A stretch of DNA of 64,000 bases from Pullulanibacillus sp. KACC 23026. Its GTDB lineage: Bacteria > Bacillota > Bacilli > Bacillales > Sporolactobacillaceae. The notes under the pieces were generated by a model. The model was not told where the DNA came from. It made no database searches and was given only the letters and a program-made list of their open reading frames with translations. Below, piece after piece: positions 18,893 to 27,263 of this stretch. Location of the stretch: positions 620,001-684,000 of the forward strand of contig NZ_CP119107.1 of assembly GCF_029094525.1 (NCBI RefSeq), in the 5' to 3' direction. A program made the translations under genes and the position numbers. Position 1 is the first letter of the stretch. Each line of letters starts with the position of its first letter.

Positions 18893-20041
18893 ATGAAGGT
18901 AACAGGCTATGAACTTTTTCAAGTCCCTCCTCGTTGGTTATTTCTAAAAATAGAAACGGATGAAGGCATTACAGGTTGGGGAGAACCTGTTGTTGAAGGA
19001 AGGGCGGAGACTGTTGGTGCGGCTGTAAAAGAATTGATGGAATACTTAGTAGGAAAAGACCCATTAAGAATTGAAGATCACTGGAGTACGATGTATCGTT
19101 CAGGGTTCTATCGGGGCGGCCCCATATTAATGAGTGCTATTTCTGGTATTGATCAAGCGCTTTGGGATATAAAGGGTAAGTATTTTAATGCTCCCATTTA
19201 TCAACTTTTAGGCGGTGCGTGCCGCGACTCCATTAAAGTTTATTCGTGGATTGGCGGAGACCGGCCGTCAGAAGTGGGGGAAGCGGCCAAAGAAGCGGTG
19301 AAGACCGGCTTTTCTGCAGTGAAAATGAACGGGACTGAGGAACTTCAAATCATTGATTCTTATGAAAAAATCGATCAAGCCGTTGAACGGATGGCCGCTG
19401 TTCGTGAAGCTGTTGGGCCGTCTGTTGGAATTGGAATTGACTTTCATGGACGTGTGCATAAACCTATGGCGAAGATCTTAGCAAAGGAACTGGAAACGTA
19501 TCGCCCTATGTTCATTGAAGAGCCTGTTCTTTCGGAAAACAATGAAGCCTTAAGGGAAGTGGCTCGTGCAGTAACTATTCCAATTGCAACAGGCGAACGA
19601 CTGTTTTCGAGATGGGACTTTAAACACCTCTTATCAGAAGGTTACGTCGACATCATTCAACCTGATTTGTCCCACGCAGGCGGCATTACAGAATGTAAGA
19701 AAATTATTTCAATGGCAGAAGCCTATGATGTTGCGGCAGCTCCTCATTGTCCATTAGGTCCTATTGCACTTGCGGCATGCTTACAAGTGGATGCCACGTG
19801 CTATAACGCTTTTATTCAAGAACAAAGTTTGGGAATTCATTATAATCAAGGAAGCGATCTGCTGGACTATGTTGTAGATAAAAAGGTATTTGACTATGAG
19901 GATGGCTATGTCAAAATCCCAAACGGCCCTGGTCTTGGCATTGAAATAAACGAAATTCATGTAAGGAAGATGGCGGAAGAAGGCCACAACTGGAGAAACC
20001 CAGTATGGAGACATAAGGATGGCAGTGTTGCGGAATGGTAA
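18893..20041 (+). CDS. dgoD: D-galactonate dehydratase
   Basis: A 382-residue enolase-superfamily enzyme, exactly the length of E. coli DgoD and visibly close to it throughout ([20 protein letters not shown] at the start, [14 protein letters not shown] at the end). Metal and catalytic landmarks are GIDFHGR (Asp and His), FIEEPVL, ATGERLF and the second His in [13 protein letters not shown]. It removes water from D-galactonate to give 2-keto-3-deoxygalactonate. AAAGGAG lies at good distance before the ATG. It is the last gene of the kinase-aldolase-dehydratase run. I am confident of the family and fairly confident of the substrate. Confidence 0.94.
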   Translation: MKVTGYELFQVPPRWLFLKIETDEGITGWGEPVVEGRAETVGAAVKELMEYLVGKDPLRIEDHWSTMYRSGFYRGGPILMSAISGIDQALWDIKGKYFNAPIYQLLGGACRDSIKVYSWIGGDRPSEVGEAAKEAVKTGFSAVKMNGTEELQIIDSYEKIDQAVERMAAVREAVGPSVGIGIDFHGRVHKPMAKILAKELETYRPMFIEEPVLSENNEALREVARAVTIPIATGERLFSRWDFKHLLSEGYVDIIQPDLSHAGGITECKKIISMAEAYDVAAAPHCPLGPIALAACLQVDATCYNAFIQEQSLGIHYNQGSDLLDYVVDKKVFDYEDGYVKIPNGPGLGIEINEIHVRKMAEEGHNWRNPVWRHKDGSVAEW

Positions 20042-20181
20042 ATGAAAGCGAGTAAACGAGATAATTTCAGCTATAGTTCTATTAATCACCATCATCTACG
20101 TTTTAACGGGTTCACTTCAGAGGTGCAAACAATTAACTATCAAGGTAAATCGCACGGCTTGGCATAGTCATTCGGTACCGA

Positions 20182-20220
20182 CCCCCAAAAGTTAGAGTGA
20201 AAAAATCTAACTTTCGGGGG
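20182..20220. repeat. 15-bp inverted repeat resembling joined insertion-sequence ends
   Basis: CCCCCAAAAGTTAGA and TCTAACTTTCGGGGG face each other across 9 bases. The CCCCCAAAAGTTA sequence resembles the ends of IS150/IS3-group elements as I remember them, so this may be a relic or a tiny non-autonomous element. CATAGTCATTC occurs on both sides. Confidence 0.5.
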
Positions 20221-20479
20221 TAACCACCGTTTCACATAGTCATTCACCGTGGACCTTTTCCAATCACAGTTTAATTTACATGGGTGGATATAATTAGTGG
20301 AGGTGTGTGAATTAACCGGTGATTGAGCAAGTGAAAGGTAGGGGGATTACTAAGGAATTTGGATATATCTGTTAAAATAAATGTTGGATTATCGAAGGCT
20401 TTGTAAAAAAAATGGTTCTTAAGGTAAAAACCGGGGTGTAATGGTTAACAAGAAATTTTAGAGTAACCTGTGATCGTTG

Positions 20480-20672
20480 AAATAAGCGGAGATTTTTCCG
20501 TTATCAACCAAAGTAGCGTTCAGTTCGTCATAAATAAGCGGAGTTTTTCCGCTTAAACAAAAAGAAATGACCCATTTTCATGTTTTTTGAGTCAATAGTC
20601 GGAATTTCTCCGTCTATTTTAGCTATTTTTGGTGCTGATTTCTAAATAAGCGGAATTTCTCCGCTTATTTAG
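20480..20672. repeat. array of AAGCGGA...TCCGCTT palindromes
   Basis: Four related hairpin units, for example TAAATAAGCGGAATTTCTCC with its mirrored half, plus a variant GTCAATAGTCGGAATTTCTCC. An inverted version of part of this array lies at 49172-49366. Confidence 0.8.
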
Positions 20673-20907
20673 AAAGTTCACTTTAGCCATTTAATGAAAT
20701 AGGTAATAGATTGCCTTTTATGAAAATAATCAAACCGAATCTCAAAGGATTCGGTTGTTTTGACGTTTACTAGTCTTTTCTTTCTGTGATTTTATTGTGA
20801 ATAGTAGTGTGATTGAAGGTGATAATTAGAGTTTTGCACCTCACAAGCGAAACCGTTATCTACGTTTGATGGTGTTTTTTATACTTACTAATAGCGTCCA
20901 ACGAAAT

Positions 20908-20948
20908 AAAAGATCAGAGAGGCCTCTAAATCCCCTCTGATCTTTTTT
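20908..20948 (-). terminator. intrinsic terminator of the minus-strand MFS gene
   Basis: Read on the minus strand, AAGATCAGAGGGG pairs with CCTCTCTGATCTT and runs into TTTTATTT. Confidence 0.8.
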
Positions 20949-20963
20949 GAAACGAAATGGAGA

Positions 20964-22277
20964 TTAGTTAACTTTAATTCTTTCGACCTTGCCAACTAGG
21001 AACAAGTAAGAAAGAGCGCCTATAAGAGCAATTGCACTGACGAAGACAAGGGCACCACCAAAGTTTTGGCTTTGGCCTACAATAGCACCTATGACGATAG
21101 GTGTGACGATACCGGAAAGGTTGCCTGCAAAGTTAAAGATACCGCCAGCCATACCTAAAAGTTCCTTTGGTGCAACATCTCCAATTAGTGTCCAGGAGAT
21201 ACCAGACATCCCTTGAGCAAAGAAGGCAACGGACATGATCGTTATAACAAGACCGATGTTTGTTGTGTAATTCGCAAGAACAATTGAACAAGCTAAGAGT
21301 AAGCCAATAATAATGGGTGTTTTTCGTCCAGCGCTATTTGAAAAGCCGCGACGGATCAGAAAGTCAGAGAAGGCTCCTCCAAATAAGACGCCTGCAAATG
21401 CCGCAATATAAGGGACCATTGAGTAAAAGCCGGCATGAATAATGGACATATGCTTATCTGTTACAAGATACGTAGGGAACCAAGTTAAAAAGAACCAAAG
21501 AGTTGTCGTAATTCCGAATTGGCCGATATAAATCCCCCAAAGTGTCCGTTTTTTAAGAAGAACACTCACTTTTGCCCAACTTAATTTTTCCTTCTCGCCA
21601 GTATCTTCACCCAGACCGCCGCCTTCGCGAATGTACTGAAGTTCTTCTTCATTTACTTTAGGGTGACTTTTTGGTTCACGTACGAGCTTAAACCATACGG
21701 GGACAAAGATCAGACCGATTGCACCAGTGGTAATAAAAATCGCTTGCCAGCCAAAAGAAGAAACAATCCAAGCTAGAATAGGTGTTAAGAAAGCTAATCC
21801 AACGTATTCGCCAGCCGTATAAATACCAGTAGCTAATGCTCGTTCTTGCCTAGGGAACCAAGTGGCAACTAAGCGGTTATTTGTAGGGAAGGCAGGTGCC
21901 TCAGAGAAACCAAGACCGAGTCTTAAGCCGAATAGTAAACCAAATCCTTTTGCAAAGGCTTGGAAAAACGTAAAGAGTGACCAGATAATTAAGGCCAATC
22001 CATAGGTTAAGCGTGGTCCTAATCTATCAAGAATAAATCCGCCTGGAATTTGCATGATAGCATAGGTCCAACCAAAGGCGGACATGATGAGACCTTCAGA
22101 AACGGCATTTAAGTGCAGGGCACTTGAAAGCTGTGGTGCTGCAATTGAGATATTCGTTCGATCCAAGTAGTTTAATGCAGTACTTAAAAATAAGACAAAT
22201 AAAATAATGTACCGGGCTTTAGATCTCGTTTTAACTTGTTTTTTCCCAACAGGAGTCGATTCCTTTTTTAAGGTCAT
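20964..22277 (-). CDS. MFS transporter of the anion:cation symporter group (hexuronate/glucarate-type)
   Basis: 437 residues with about 12 membrane segments. LSTALNYLDRTNISIAAPQLSSAL at the start and GWTYAIMQIPGGFILDRLGPR at helix 2 are classic for the ACS family (GudP, ExuT, DgoT), which import sugar acids with protons. The start follows a GGAGG-type site. Two cre-like sequences lie just upstream. The gene forms a minus-strand run with a 3-hydroxyacid dehydrogenase and a TIM-barrel protein, though nearly 300 bases separate it from them, so it may also have its own promoter. The cargo is most likely the acid used by those two enzymes; its identity is not visible. Confidence 0.85.
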   Translation of the reverse strand: MTLKKESTPVGKKQVKTRSKARYIILFVLFLSTALNYLDRTNISIAAPQLSSALHLNAVSEGLIMSAFGWTYAIMQIPGGFILDRLGPRLTYGLALIIWSLFTFFQAFAKGFGLLFGLRLGLGFSEAPAFPTNNRLVATWFPRQERALATGIYTAGEYVGLAFLTPILAWIVSSFGWQAIFITTGAIGLIFVPVWFKLVREPKSHPKVNEEELQYIREGGGLGEDTGEKEKLSWAKVSVLLKKRTLWGIYIGQFGITTTLWFFLTWFPTYLVTDKHMSIIHAGFYSMVPYIAAFAGVLFGGAFSDFLIRRGFSNSAGRKTPIIIGLLLACSIVLANYTTNIGLVITIMSVAFFAQGMSGISWTLIGDVAPKELLGMAGGIFNFAGNLSGIVTPIVIGAIVGQSQNFGGALVFVSAIALIGALSYLFLVGKVERIKVN

Positions 22278-22307
22278 ATTAGGTTACCTCCAAATATAGA
22301 TGTTCCA

Positions 22308-22349
22308 ATGTGAACGGTTTCATTATTGTGTTGTTTTTAAGCGCTTACT
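22308..22349 (-). promoter_or_regulatory. two cre-like boxes upstream of the MFS gene
   Basis: 22308-22322 (ATGTGAACGGTTTCA) and 22335-22349 (TTTTAAGCGCTTACT) each match the cre consensus with one mismatch. They lie 30-75 bases before the start codon, suggesting CcpA control. Confidence 0.5.
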
Positions 22350-22571
22350 AAAGCTGAAAAAAAGAGCTAACAGCTTTAGAGCGCCAAGTCTTCTGCCTGC
22401 AGTCAATTTAAGAATTAAACCATCAGCTCCCTTACATCTTTTAACAAAATTCAATACATAAGAAAACGCAAGGGAGCCGATTAGATTAAAAACGGTTAAA
22501 GTCTATCTTATTAAAATTAACGAACGCCATTCATCTCGTAATAAGTCAGGTTAAAAGTGTTATTAGAGAAC

Positions 22572-23519
22572 TTATCTTACAGTCTCAAGGTCTTTCTTGA
22601 GCCAATGAACGAGTTCTTCCTCACGTTCACGTTCCATTTGGGCTGTGAATTCAGGGCTCCATTCATAAAACCCTTTTCCTGTCTTCGGACCAATATGACC
22701 GTTATCCACTAACTCTTTCATTTGTGGGAAAATGTCTTTGCGATCACATAGGTCTTCGAAAAGGTAGGAAGTAATGGAAGCATTTGTATTAAGGCCGCCC
22801 ATATCCATTGTCATAAATGGTCCCGTTACACCAAAACGTCGTCCAAGACTATATTTGATCGCGGCATCAATATCTTCCATAGAGGCAATATCTTGTTGAA
22901 GGATGTATTGAGCTTCTCTAAAAATGGCGTATTGCAGACGATTTCCAACTGAGCCTAATACGTCCTTTTTTACGAGAATTGGTTTTTTATTTAATGATTT
23001 TAGGAAGGCCATTGCTCGTTCAGCCGTTTCATCGGATGTATGTTCCCCGCGTACAACCTCAACCAGTGGCATTAGATGAGCGGGAAGCCAGAAGTGTGTC
23101 ACGACACAACGGGAAGGATTTTTGGTTAATTTAGCAATTTCGGTGGCACTAAGTCCGGATGTATTGCTGCCAATAATCGTGCTTTCAGGCAGCATGTCAT
23201 CTAATTGCTTGAAGTAGTCTTGTTTAAGTTCAAGAATTTCAGGGATGGCTTCAATGACGAATGTCGCGTCTTGGACACAGTCACTAAGTGAATCGGTGAA
23301 TGTAATGGATTTAAGGATTTGTCTCTTCTTATCTTCGCCAAAGACTTCGTAACCAACTAGAGTATCTAATTTGCTCTCAAGCCCAGTTTTGGCACGCTCA
23401 ATATCTTCCACGTTGGTTCCCCAAACTTTTACAGCGTGCCCGGCCCAGGCTGCAGTCAATGCAATAGAGTGCCCCATGATTCCGGATCCTACAATAGAGA
23501 GTTTTTCTTGACTAGACAT
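22572..23519 (-). CDS. 3-hydroxyacyl-CoA dehydrogenase-fold enzyme, probable 3-hydroxy sugar-acid dehydrogenase (L-gulonate 3-dehydrogenase-like)
   Basis: 315 residues. The N-terminal NAD site is IVGSGIMGHSIALTAAWAGH. Family blocks include IIGSNTSGLSATEIA, the catalytic His in THFWLPAHLMPLVEVV and the C-terminal FGVTGPFMTMDMGGL and GKGFYEWS. The single-domain layout and the FWLPAH loop (instead of FFNPP) resemble lambda-crystallin/gulonate 3-dehydrogenase and carnitine 3-dehydrogenase rather than a fatty-acid enzyme. No other beta-oxidation gene is nearby; neighbours are a sugar-acid transporter and a TIM-barrel protein. NAD-linked oxidation of a C3 hydroxyl to a beta-keto acid is inferred. 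GGTGGG precedes the start. The exact substrate is unknown. Confidence 0.75.
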   Translation of the reverse strand: MSSQEKLSIVGSGIMGHSIALTAAWAGHAVKVWGTNVEDIERAKTGLESKLDTLVGYEVFGEDKKRQILKSITFTDSLSDCVQDATFVIEAIPEILELKQDYFKQLDDMLPESTIIGSNTSGLSATEIAKLTKNPSRCVVTHFWLPAHLMPLVEVVRGEHTSDETAERAMAFLKSLNKKPILVKKDVLGSVGNRLQYAIFREAQYILQQDIASMEDIDAAIKYSLGRRFGVTGPFMTMDMGGLNTNASITSYLFEDLCDRKDIFPQMKELVDNGHIGPKTGKGFYEWSPEFTAQMEREREEELVHWLKKDLETVR

Positions 23520-23618
23520 GTTATTCCCACCTTAAATTAATGTTTGTTTTTAATCGTGCGTCTTACTAATTAAAGATCAAAATTTTCGAACAGCCACTTG
23601 ATGTAAAAGCGTCTTCTC

Positions 23619-24449
23619 TTAACTGTTCACTTTACTGACTGTGATTGGTTTTAAATGTTTTACTACATAGTCGTGGACATTGTAAATAACGTGATCGGGA
23701 TCGACAGCTGTTTCCGGTGTTTCTTCTTCAACCATAATCCAGCTATCATAACCGTAATCAACGAGTGATGTTACAATAGCAGGAAAATCAATATCTCCTT
23801 CACCCATCTTTGCCCATGTTAAGTTATTGGAGCAATCCTTGAAATGAACGTGTTTTATAATAGGAAGGTTTTCTCTTACAATATCAACCGGATTCATGCC
23901 GCCTGCTTTAATGTGGCCGGCGTCTGGGGTATAGCCGATGTACTTTGTATCTAATTCTTCAAAGAGAACTTGGTAATCGGATTCCGTTCTAAAATAAGAA
24001 GTAGCAGGGGAAGCCGGATGGAAGGAGGCGACAACTCCATTTTCATAAGCGCGTTTTCCTAGAGCATTCGCACAACGGATAATGTCTCTTTGTCTTTTTA
24101 ATAGATGATCTCTATTAGGTCCCACTCTTGATGGAACATTTAGCTTTGCATTTGGAAAGTGTTTGACATAATCAATATAGAAATCAGCTCGTGCTCTTTC
24201 TTCATCTGATTCCTTATCGTTTAACCAAGTGAATGGCACTGTCAATGCCGCCAGTTCAATTCCTTTACGATCAAGTTTTTCTTTTAGCTTCTTAGGATCA
24301 TTTTTGTATTTTCCTAATAAGGCATATTGCACATCAACACCTTGAAATCCCGAATCACTCACAACATCAATAATATGATCCAGGTTGTCAACTTCTTTGT
24401 CATAATCTAGTACCCATGTTGAGGTATGACACCCAAATTTAATGGTCAT
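23619..24449 (-). CDS. TIM-barrel protein of the xylose-isomerase-like/AP-endonuclease 2 family
   Basis: 276 residues, no signal peptide. TIM-barrel metal-site blocks are VVASFHPASPATSY, YTPDAGHIKAGGM (Asp and His ligands), IKHVHFKDC and MVEEETPET (Glu near the C-terminus), as in sugar isomerases/epimerases, IolE-type dehydratases and decarboxylases of beta-keto sugar acids such as OiaC. It is first in the minus-strand run, directly upstream of the 3-hydroxyacid dehydrogenase, and diverges from dhaK. That arrangement suggests it acts on the keto acid made by the dehydrogenase, possibly by decarboxylation to a tetrulose. Isomerase activity remains an alternative. AAAGGAG precedes the start. 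Confidence 0.75.
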   Translation of the reverse strand: MTIKFGCHTSTWVLDYDKEVDNLDHIIDVVSDSGFQGVDVQYALLGKYKNDPKKLKEKLDRKGIELAALTVPFTWLNDKESDEERARADFYIDYVKHFPNAKLNVPSRVGPNRDHLLKRQRDIIRCANALGKRAYENGVVASFHPASPATSYFRTESDYQVLFEELDTKYIGYTPDAGHIKAGGMNPVDIVRENLPIIKHVHFKDCSNNLTWAKMGEGDIDFPAIVTSLVDYGYDSWIMVEEETPETAVDPDHVIYNVHDYVVKHLKPITVSKVNS

Positions 24450-24564
24450 TGCCTAATCGCTCCTTTCAAAAATTAAAATAATAATTAAATGAATGCCAGA
24501 GTGCCAGGTAAAGAGTTAGCGTTTACATTATTAAATGGCGAAATATTTTGTCATTGAAATACCA

Positions 24565-24602
24565 TTTGATCACATTATATACTCACTTGTTTTTCATTTC
24601 AA
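24565..24602 (-). promoter_or_regulatory. sigma-A promoter of the minus-strand run, with operator candidate
   Basis: On the minus strand TTGAAA (24602-24597) and TATAAT (24579-24574) are 17 bases apart. TGATCAAA follows the -10 at once (24572-24565) and occurs again in the divergent promoter. Confidence 0.75.
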
Positions 24603-24647
24603 TATATTTTTAAAAGTTATATTCGTCAAATAATTATCATTTTTCCG

Positions 24648-24677
24648 TTGACAATGATCATTTGATCATCATATAAT
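24648..24677 (+). promoter_or_regulatory. sigma-A promoter of the dhaK operon, with operator candidate in the spacer
   Basis: Consensus TTGACA and TATAAT are 18 bases apart. The spacer contains TGATCATTTGATCA (24655-24668), sharing TTTGATCA with the divergent promoter 96 bases away. A single repressor, probably the DeoR protein encoded at the end of this operon, could bind both and coordinate the two arms. Confidence 0.75.
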
Positions 24678-24810
24678 AGCCAATATAGAAATTGCTCATT
24701 TATGAATGCGGTTACTTAAGGGTGTTTTTAAACTAGATTACTTTCATTTGAAAGGTCTTTAACGACTATATAATTTAACCATCGTAAGGTTAATGAAGGA
24801 GGAACCCTAC

Positions 24811-25812
24811 TTGAAGTATTTTCTTAATCATAATGATGAAATAGTTAATGAGGCGTTAGAGGGGTTAATGGCTCTGACTCCTAATCAACATCTAAGTCGT
24901 ATAGATGGTGCTCTTTCGGTTAGTTGTAAGAATGAAGGAAGAAAAGTGAAAATCATTATCGGTGGAGGAAGCGGTCATGAACCTTTATTCGCAGGTATGG
25001 TTGGACCTGGGATGGCTGATGCGGCGGTAATGGGATATGTATTTGCTGCTCCTAGCCCGATGGCCATTGTCAAAACGGCTAAAGCAGTCGCAAAGAACGG
25101 TGAGGATGTCATTGTTTTATACGGCAACTATTCTGGTGACGTTCTTAACTTTGACATGGCTCAAGAAGATCTAGAGGATGAAGGCATTAAGTCTGCTGCA
25201 GTAAGAGTTCATGACGAAATTGCATCGGCTGCTGTCGAAGATCGACAGCAGCGCCGAGGGACAGCTGGAGCAACCTTTGTGTTAAAATGCGTTTCGGCAG
25301 CGGCTGATCGTGGTCTTGAATTGGATGAAATTATACGAATAGCAGAGAAGGCGAATGAATATACCCGTACTATCGGTGTGGCAGCTGGAGCAGCGGATTC
25401 ACCGTCAGACGGCCGCCCGATGTTCGAAATACCTGAAGGCAAAGTTGAAATTGGTATGGGGGTTCATGGTGAGAAAGGCGTTTTCGTTGGTGACTTTACA
25501 ACAGCTGATGAAATTGTTGATCAAATGCTCCAAAGGTTATGGGCTGATTTTGAAGCCACCGAAACTCAATTAGAAGACGTGGCTGTTCTCATCAACGGGT
25601 TAGGCCGAACAACCCTACTAGAGTTGCTCGTTATTACTAGGAAAGTGAAAAACAGCCTGGCTGAAAAGCAAATTAAGGTTTCCTACTGCAATGCAGGGGA
25701 GTTTGAAACTTCACTAAATATGCACGGTTTTTCAATCACTTTAATGGCTTTAGACGAAGAATTGAAGTCTCTACTCTTTGAACCCGCCCAATCCTTTGGT
25801 TTTTCATTATAA
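24811..25812 (+). CDS. dhaK: dihydroxyacetone-kinase-like protein, DhaK subunit (probable tetrulose kinase)
   Basis: About 333 residues. Start TTG 24811 is chosen because AAGGAGG ends 8 bases upstream; an ATG at 24793 places that site inside the gene. The substrate-binding histidines of DhaK are present: GGGSGHEP (His about 56) and GMGVHGEKG (His about 219, which forms the hemiaminal with the keto group). NYSGDVLNFDMA is the other hallmark block. It binds a short ketose while DhaL, encoded next, brings ATP. No PTS-type DhaM gene is adjacent, so ATP dependence is likely. Together with a TPI-like gene, L-erythrulose or another tetrulose is a plausible substrate, as in LerK/DerK; dihydroxyacetone is the alternative. 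Confidence 0.85.
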   Translation: MKYFLNHNDEIVNEALEGLMALTPNQHLSRIDGALSVSCKNEGRKVKIIIGGGSGHEPLFAGMVGPGMADAAVMGYVFAAPSPMAIVKTAKAVAKNGEDVIVLYGNYSGDVLNFDMAQEDLEDEGIKSAAVRVHDEIASAAVEDRQQRRGTAGATFVLKCVSAAADRGLELDEIIRIAEKANEYTRTIGVAAGAADSPSDGRPMFEIPEGKVEIGMGVHGEKGVFVGDFTTADEIVDQMLQRLWADFEATETQLEDVAVLINGLGRTTLLELLVITRKVKNSLAEKQIKVSYCNAGEFETSLNMHGFSITLMALDEELKSLLFEPAQSFGFSL

Positions 25813-25842
25813 TAATAATTTCTCAATGCTTGGAGGAACATA

Positions 25843-26490
25843 ATGATGCTAATACAAGAATGGAAAGACGCTGTTGTTCATGCACTTCAACTTGTTGTAG
25901 ATCACGAAACGTATCTAGATGATCTCGATAAGTCACTCGGAGATGGAGACCATGGTACGACGGTTGCTCGCGGAATGCGCAGTGCGATTAAGGGATTAGA
26001 AGAAGAATGTGAATATGGTAATCAAGTCTTTGCGATAGTTGGGAATCGAATGCTAGAAGCCATGGGTGGCGCATCGGGAGTTCTTTATGGCGTATTCTTT
26101 CGTGCCTCTAGAAAGTGTTCGAAGCAATCCGAAATGACACCTGAGTACATTCTCGAATTATTCGAAACTGGCTTGCAAGAATTGAAGAAGAGAAGCGGTG
26201 CAAACCTAGGGGATAAGACAATGCTTGATGCCGTAGTTCCGGCGGTTGAAGCGGTTCGGTCTGCTGTAAAAGATGGAGAGACTGACGTTAGAAATACCTT
26301 GCGATTGGCGTTAGAAGGGGCCAAACAAGGAGCGGAATCAACAAAAGACATGCTAGCCCGTTTTGGGAGAGCCAAGTTTCTAGGTGAAAGATCCCGTTCC
26401 ATTATGGATCCTGGTGCGGCATCCTTTACTTTATTCTTCGAAGGACTTTATTCGGGAGCCGCGGTTCAAAAAATTGGAGACGCTGAATAA
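25843..26490 (+). CDS. dhaL: dihydroxyacetone-kinase-like protein, DhaL nucleotide-binding subunit
   Basis: 215 residues, all-helical DhaL type. The metal-binding aspartates are in LGDGDHGTTVARGM (residues about 30-43); MGGASGVLYGVFF and NLGDKTMLDAVVPA complete the ADP/ATP-Mg site, and the C-terminal MDPGAASFTL is typical. It carries the nucleotide that phosphorylates the ketose bound by DhaK. GGAGG upstream serves the ATG at 25843 or the one 3 bases later. The stop overlaps the next gene's ATG by one base (TAATG), showing tight translational coupling with the isomerase. Confidence 0.88.
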   Translation: MMLIQEWKDAVVHALQLVVDHETYLDDLDKSLGDGDHGTTVARGMRSAIKGLEEECEYGNQVFAIVGNRMLEAMGGASGVLYGVFFRASRKCSKQSEMTPEYILELFETGLQELKKRSGANLGDKTMLDAVVPAVEAVRSAVKDGETDVRNTLRLALEGAKQGAESTKDMLARFGRAKFLGERSRSIMDPGAASFTLFFEGLYSGAAVQKIGDAE

Positions 26491-27263
26491 TGGCGGATGT
26501 TTACATTGGAACAAATTGGAAGATGAATATGGACCCTGATTTGACTACTGAATGGGCGAAGCATCTTCGAATGTATATGCTCCATGCCGAAAGTAAGCCA
26601 ACCGTTTTTGTGATGCCGCCGTTTCCTCTGATTCCTCAATTGATGGAGGAACTGAAGGGAACAGACGTCTTGATCGGCGCGCAAAATTGCCATTGGGAAA
26701 CAACCGGCTCTTATACCGGCGAAATTTCGCCTCGATTATTAGCCAAAATGGGTGTGGATATGGTGTTAGTTGGACATGCAGAAAGAAGAGCGCAGTTCAA
26801 TGAAACCAATCAAATGATTCATAAAAAATTGAGTGCCGTTTTAAAAGAAGGCATGCGTGCTGTCCTCTGCATAGGGGAAGATCACACAGTAAAAGGAAAA
26901 GCCGATGAGACTGAACGTGTTTTGCGAGAACAACTCGAGATTGCCTTACAAGGGATAGAACTGACATCACCAGACCAGGTTATCCTCGCTTATGAACCGG
27001 TGTGGGCAATTGGAGAACATGGAGAAGATCCTGCTCCGGGTGAGATACGATCTTCCCTTGAGATAATTCGTCAAGTTTCCTATGAAATTTTAAGAGAGTA
27101 TCCGCCAATTGTCTATGGTGGAAGTGTCAATCCCGACAATGCTCAAGAGTTGCTCGCGGTGCCTTTCGTAAATGGTCTATTTGTGGGAAGGCATGCACTC
27201 GATGGTGAACAGTTTACTCATATTGCACAGATAACGGTATCCGAAAGGGTAGAGAATGCATGA
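26490..27263 (+). CDS. triosephosphate-isomerase-like enzyme, probable tetrulose-phosphate isomerase
   Basis: 257 residues. The TPI catalytic set is intact: Asn/Lys in GTNWKMN, His in LVGHAERR (near residue 96), Glu in AYEPVWAIGE (near 169) and the phosphate loop YGGSVNPDN. The usual GHSERR reads GHAERR. Standard glycolytic TPI sits with gap-pgk-pgm-eno; this copy is instead in an operon with DhaKL and a DeoR regulator, the arrangement seen for EryH/LerI enzymes that convert L-erythrulose 1-phosphate to D-erythrulose 4-phosphate. I infer that reaction here. It overlaps dhaL by one base and the DeoR gene by four. Confidence 0.8.
   Translation: MADVYIGTNWKMNMDPDLTTEWAKHLRMYMLHAESKPTVFVMPPFPLIPQLMEELKGTDVLIGAQNCHWETTGSYTGEISPRLLAKMGVDMVLVGHAERRAQFNETNQMIHKKLSAVLKEGMRAVLCIGEDHTVKGKADETERVLREQLEIALQGIELTSPDQVILAYEPVWAIGEHGEDPAPGEIRSSLEIIRQVSYEILREYPPIVYGGSVNPDNAQELLAVPFVNGLFVGRHALDGEQFTHIAQITVSERVENA

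Larger units (their letters stand above)
20042..20963. other. long intergenic region with palindromic repeats
   Basis: No gene. It holds a 15-bp inverted repeat at 20182-20220, a four-unit palindrome array at 20480-20672 and the terminator of the minus-strand MFS gene near 20930. Confidence 0.7.

Noticed and set aside
20480-20672. CRISPR-like array
   Set aside because: Units are palindromes of variable sequence with no uniform spacers, and no cas gene is near.
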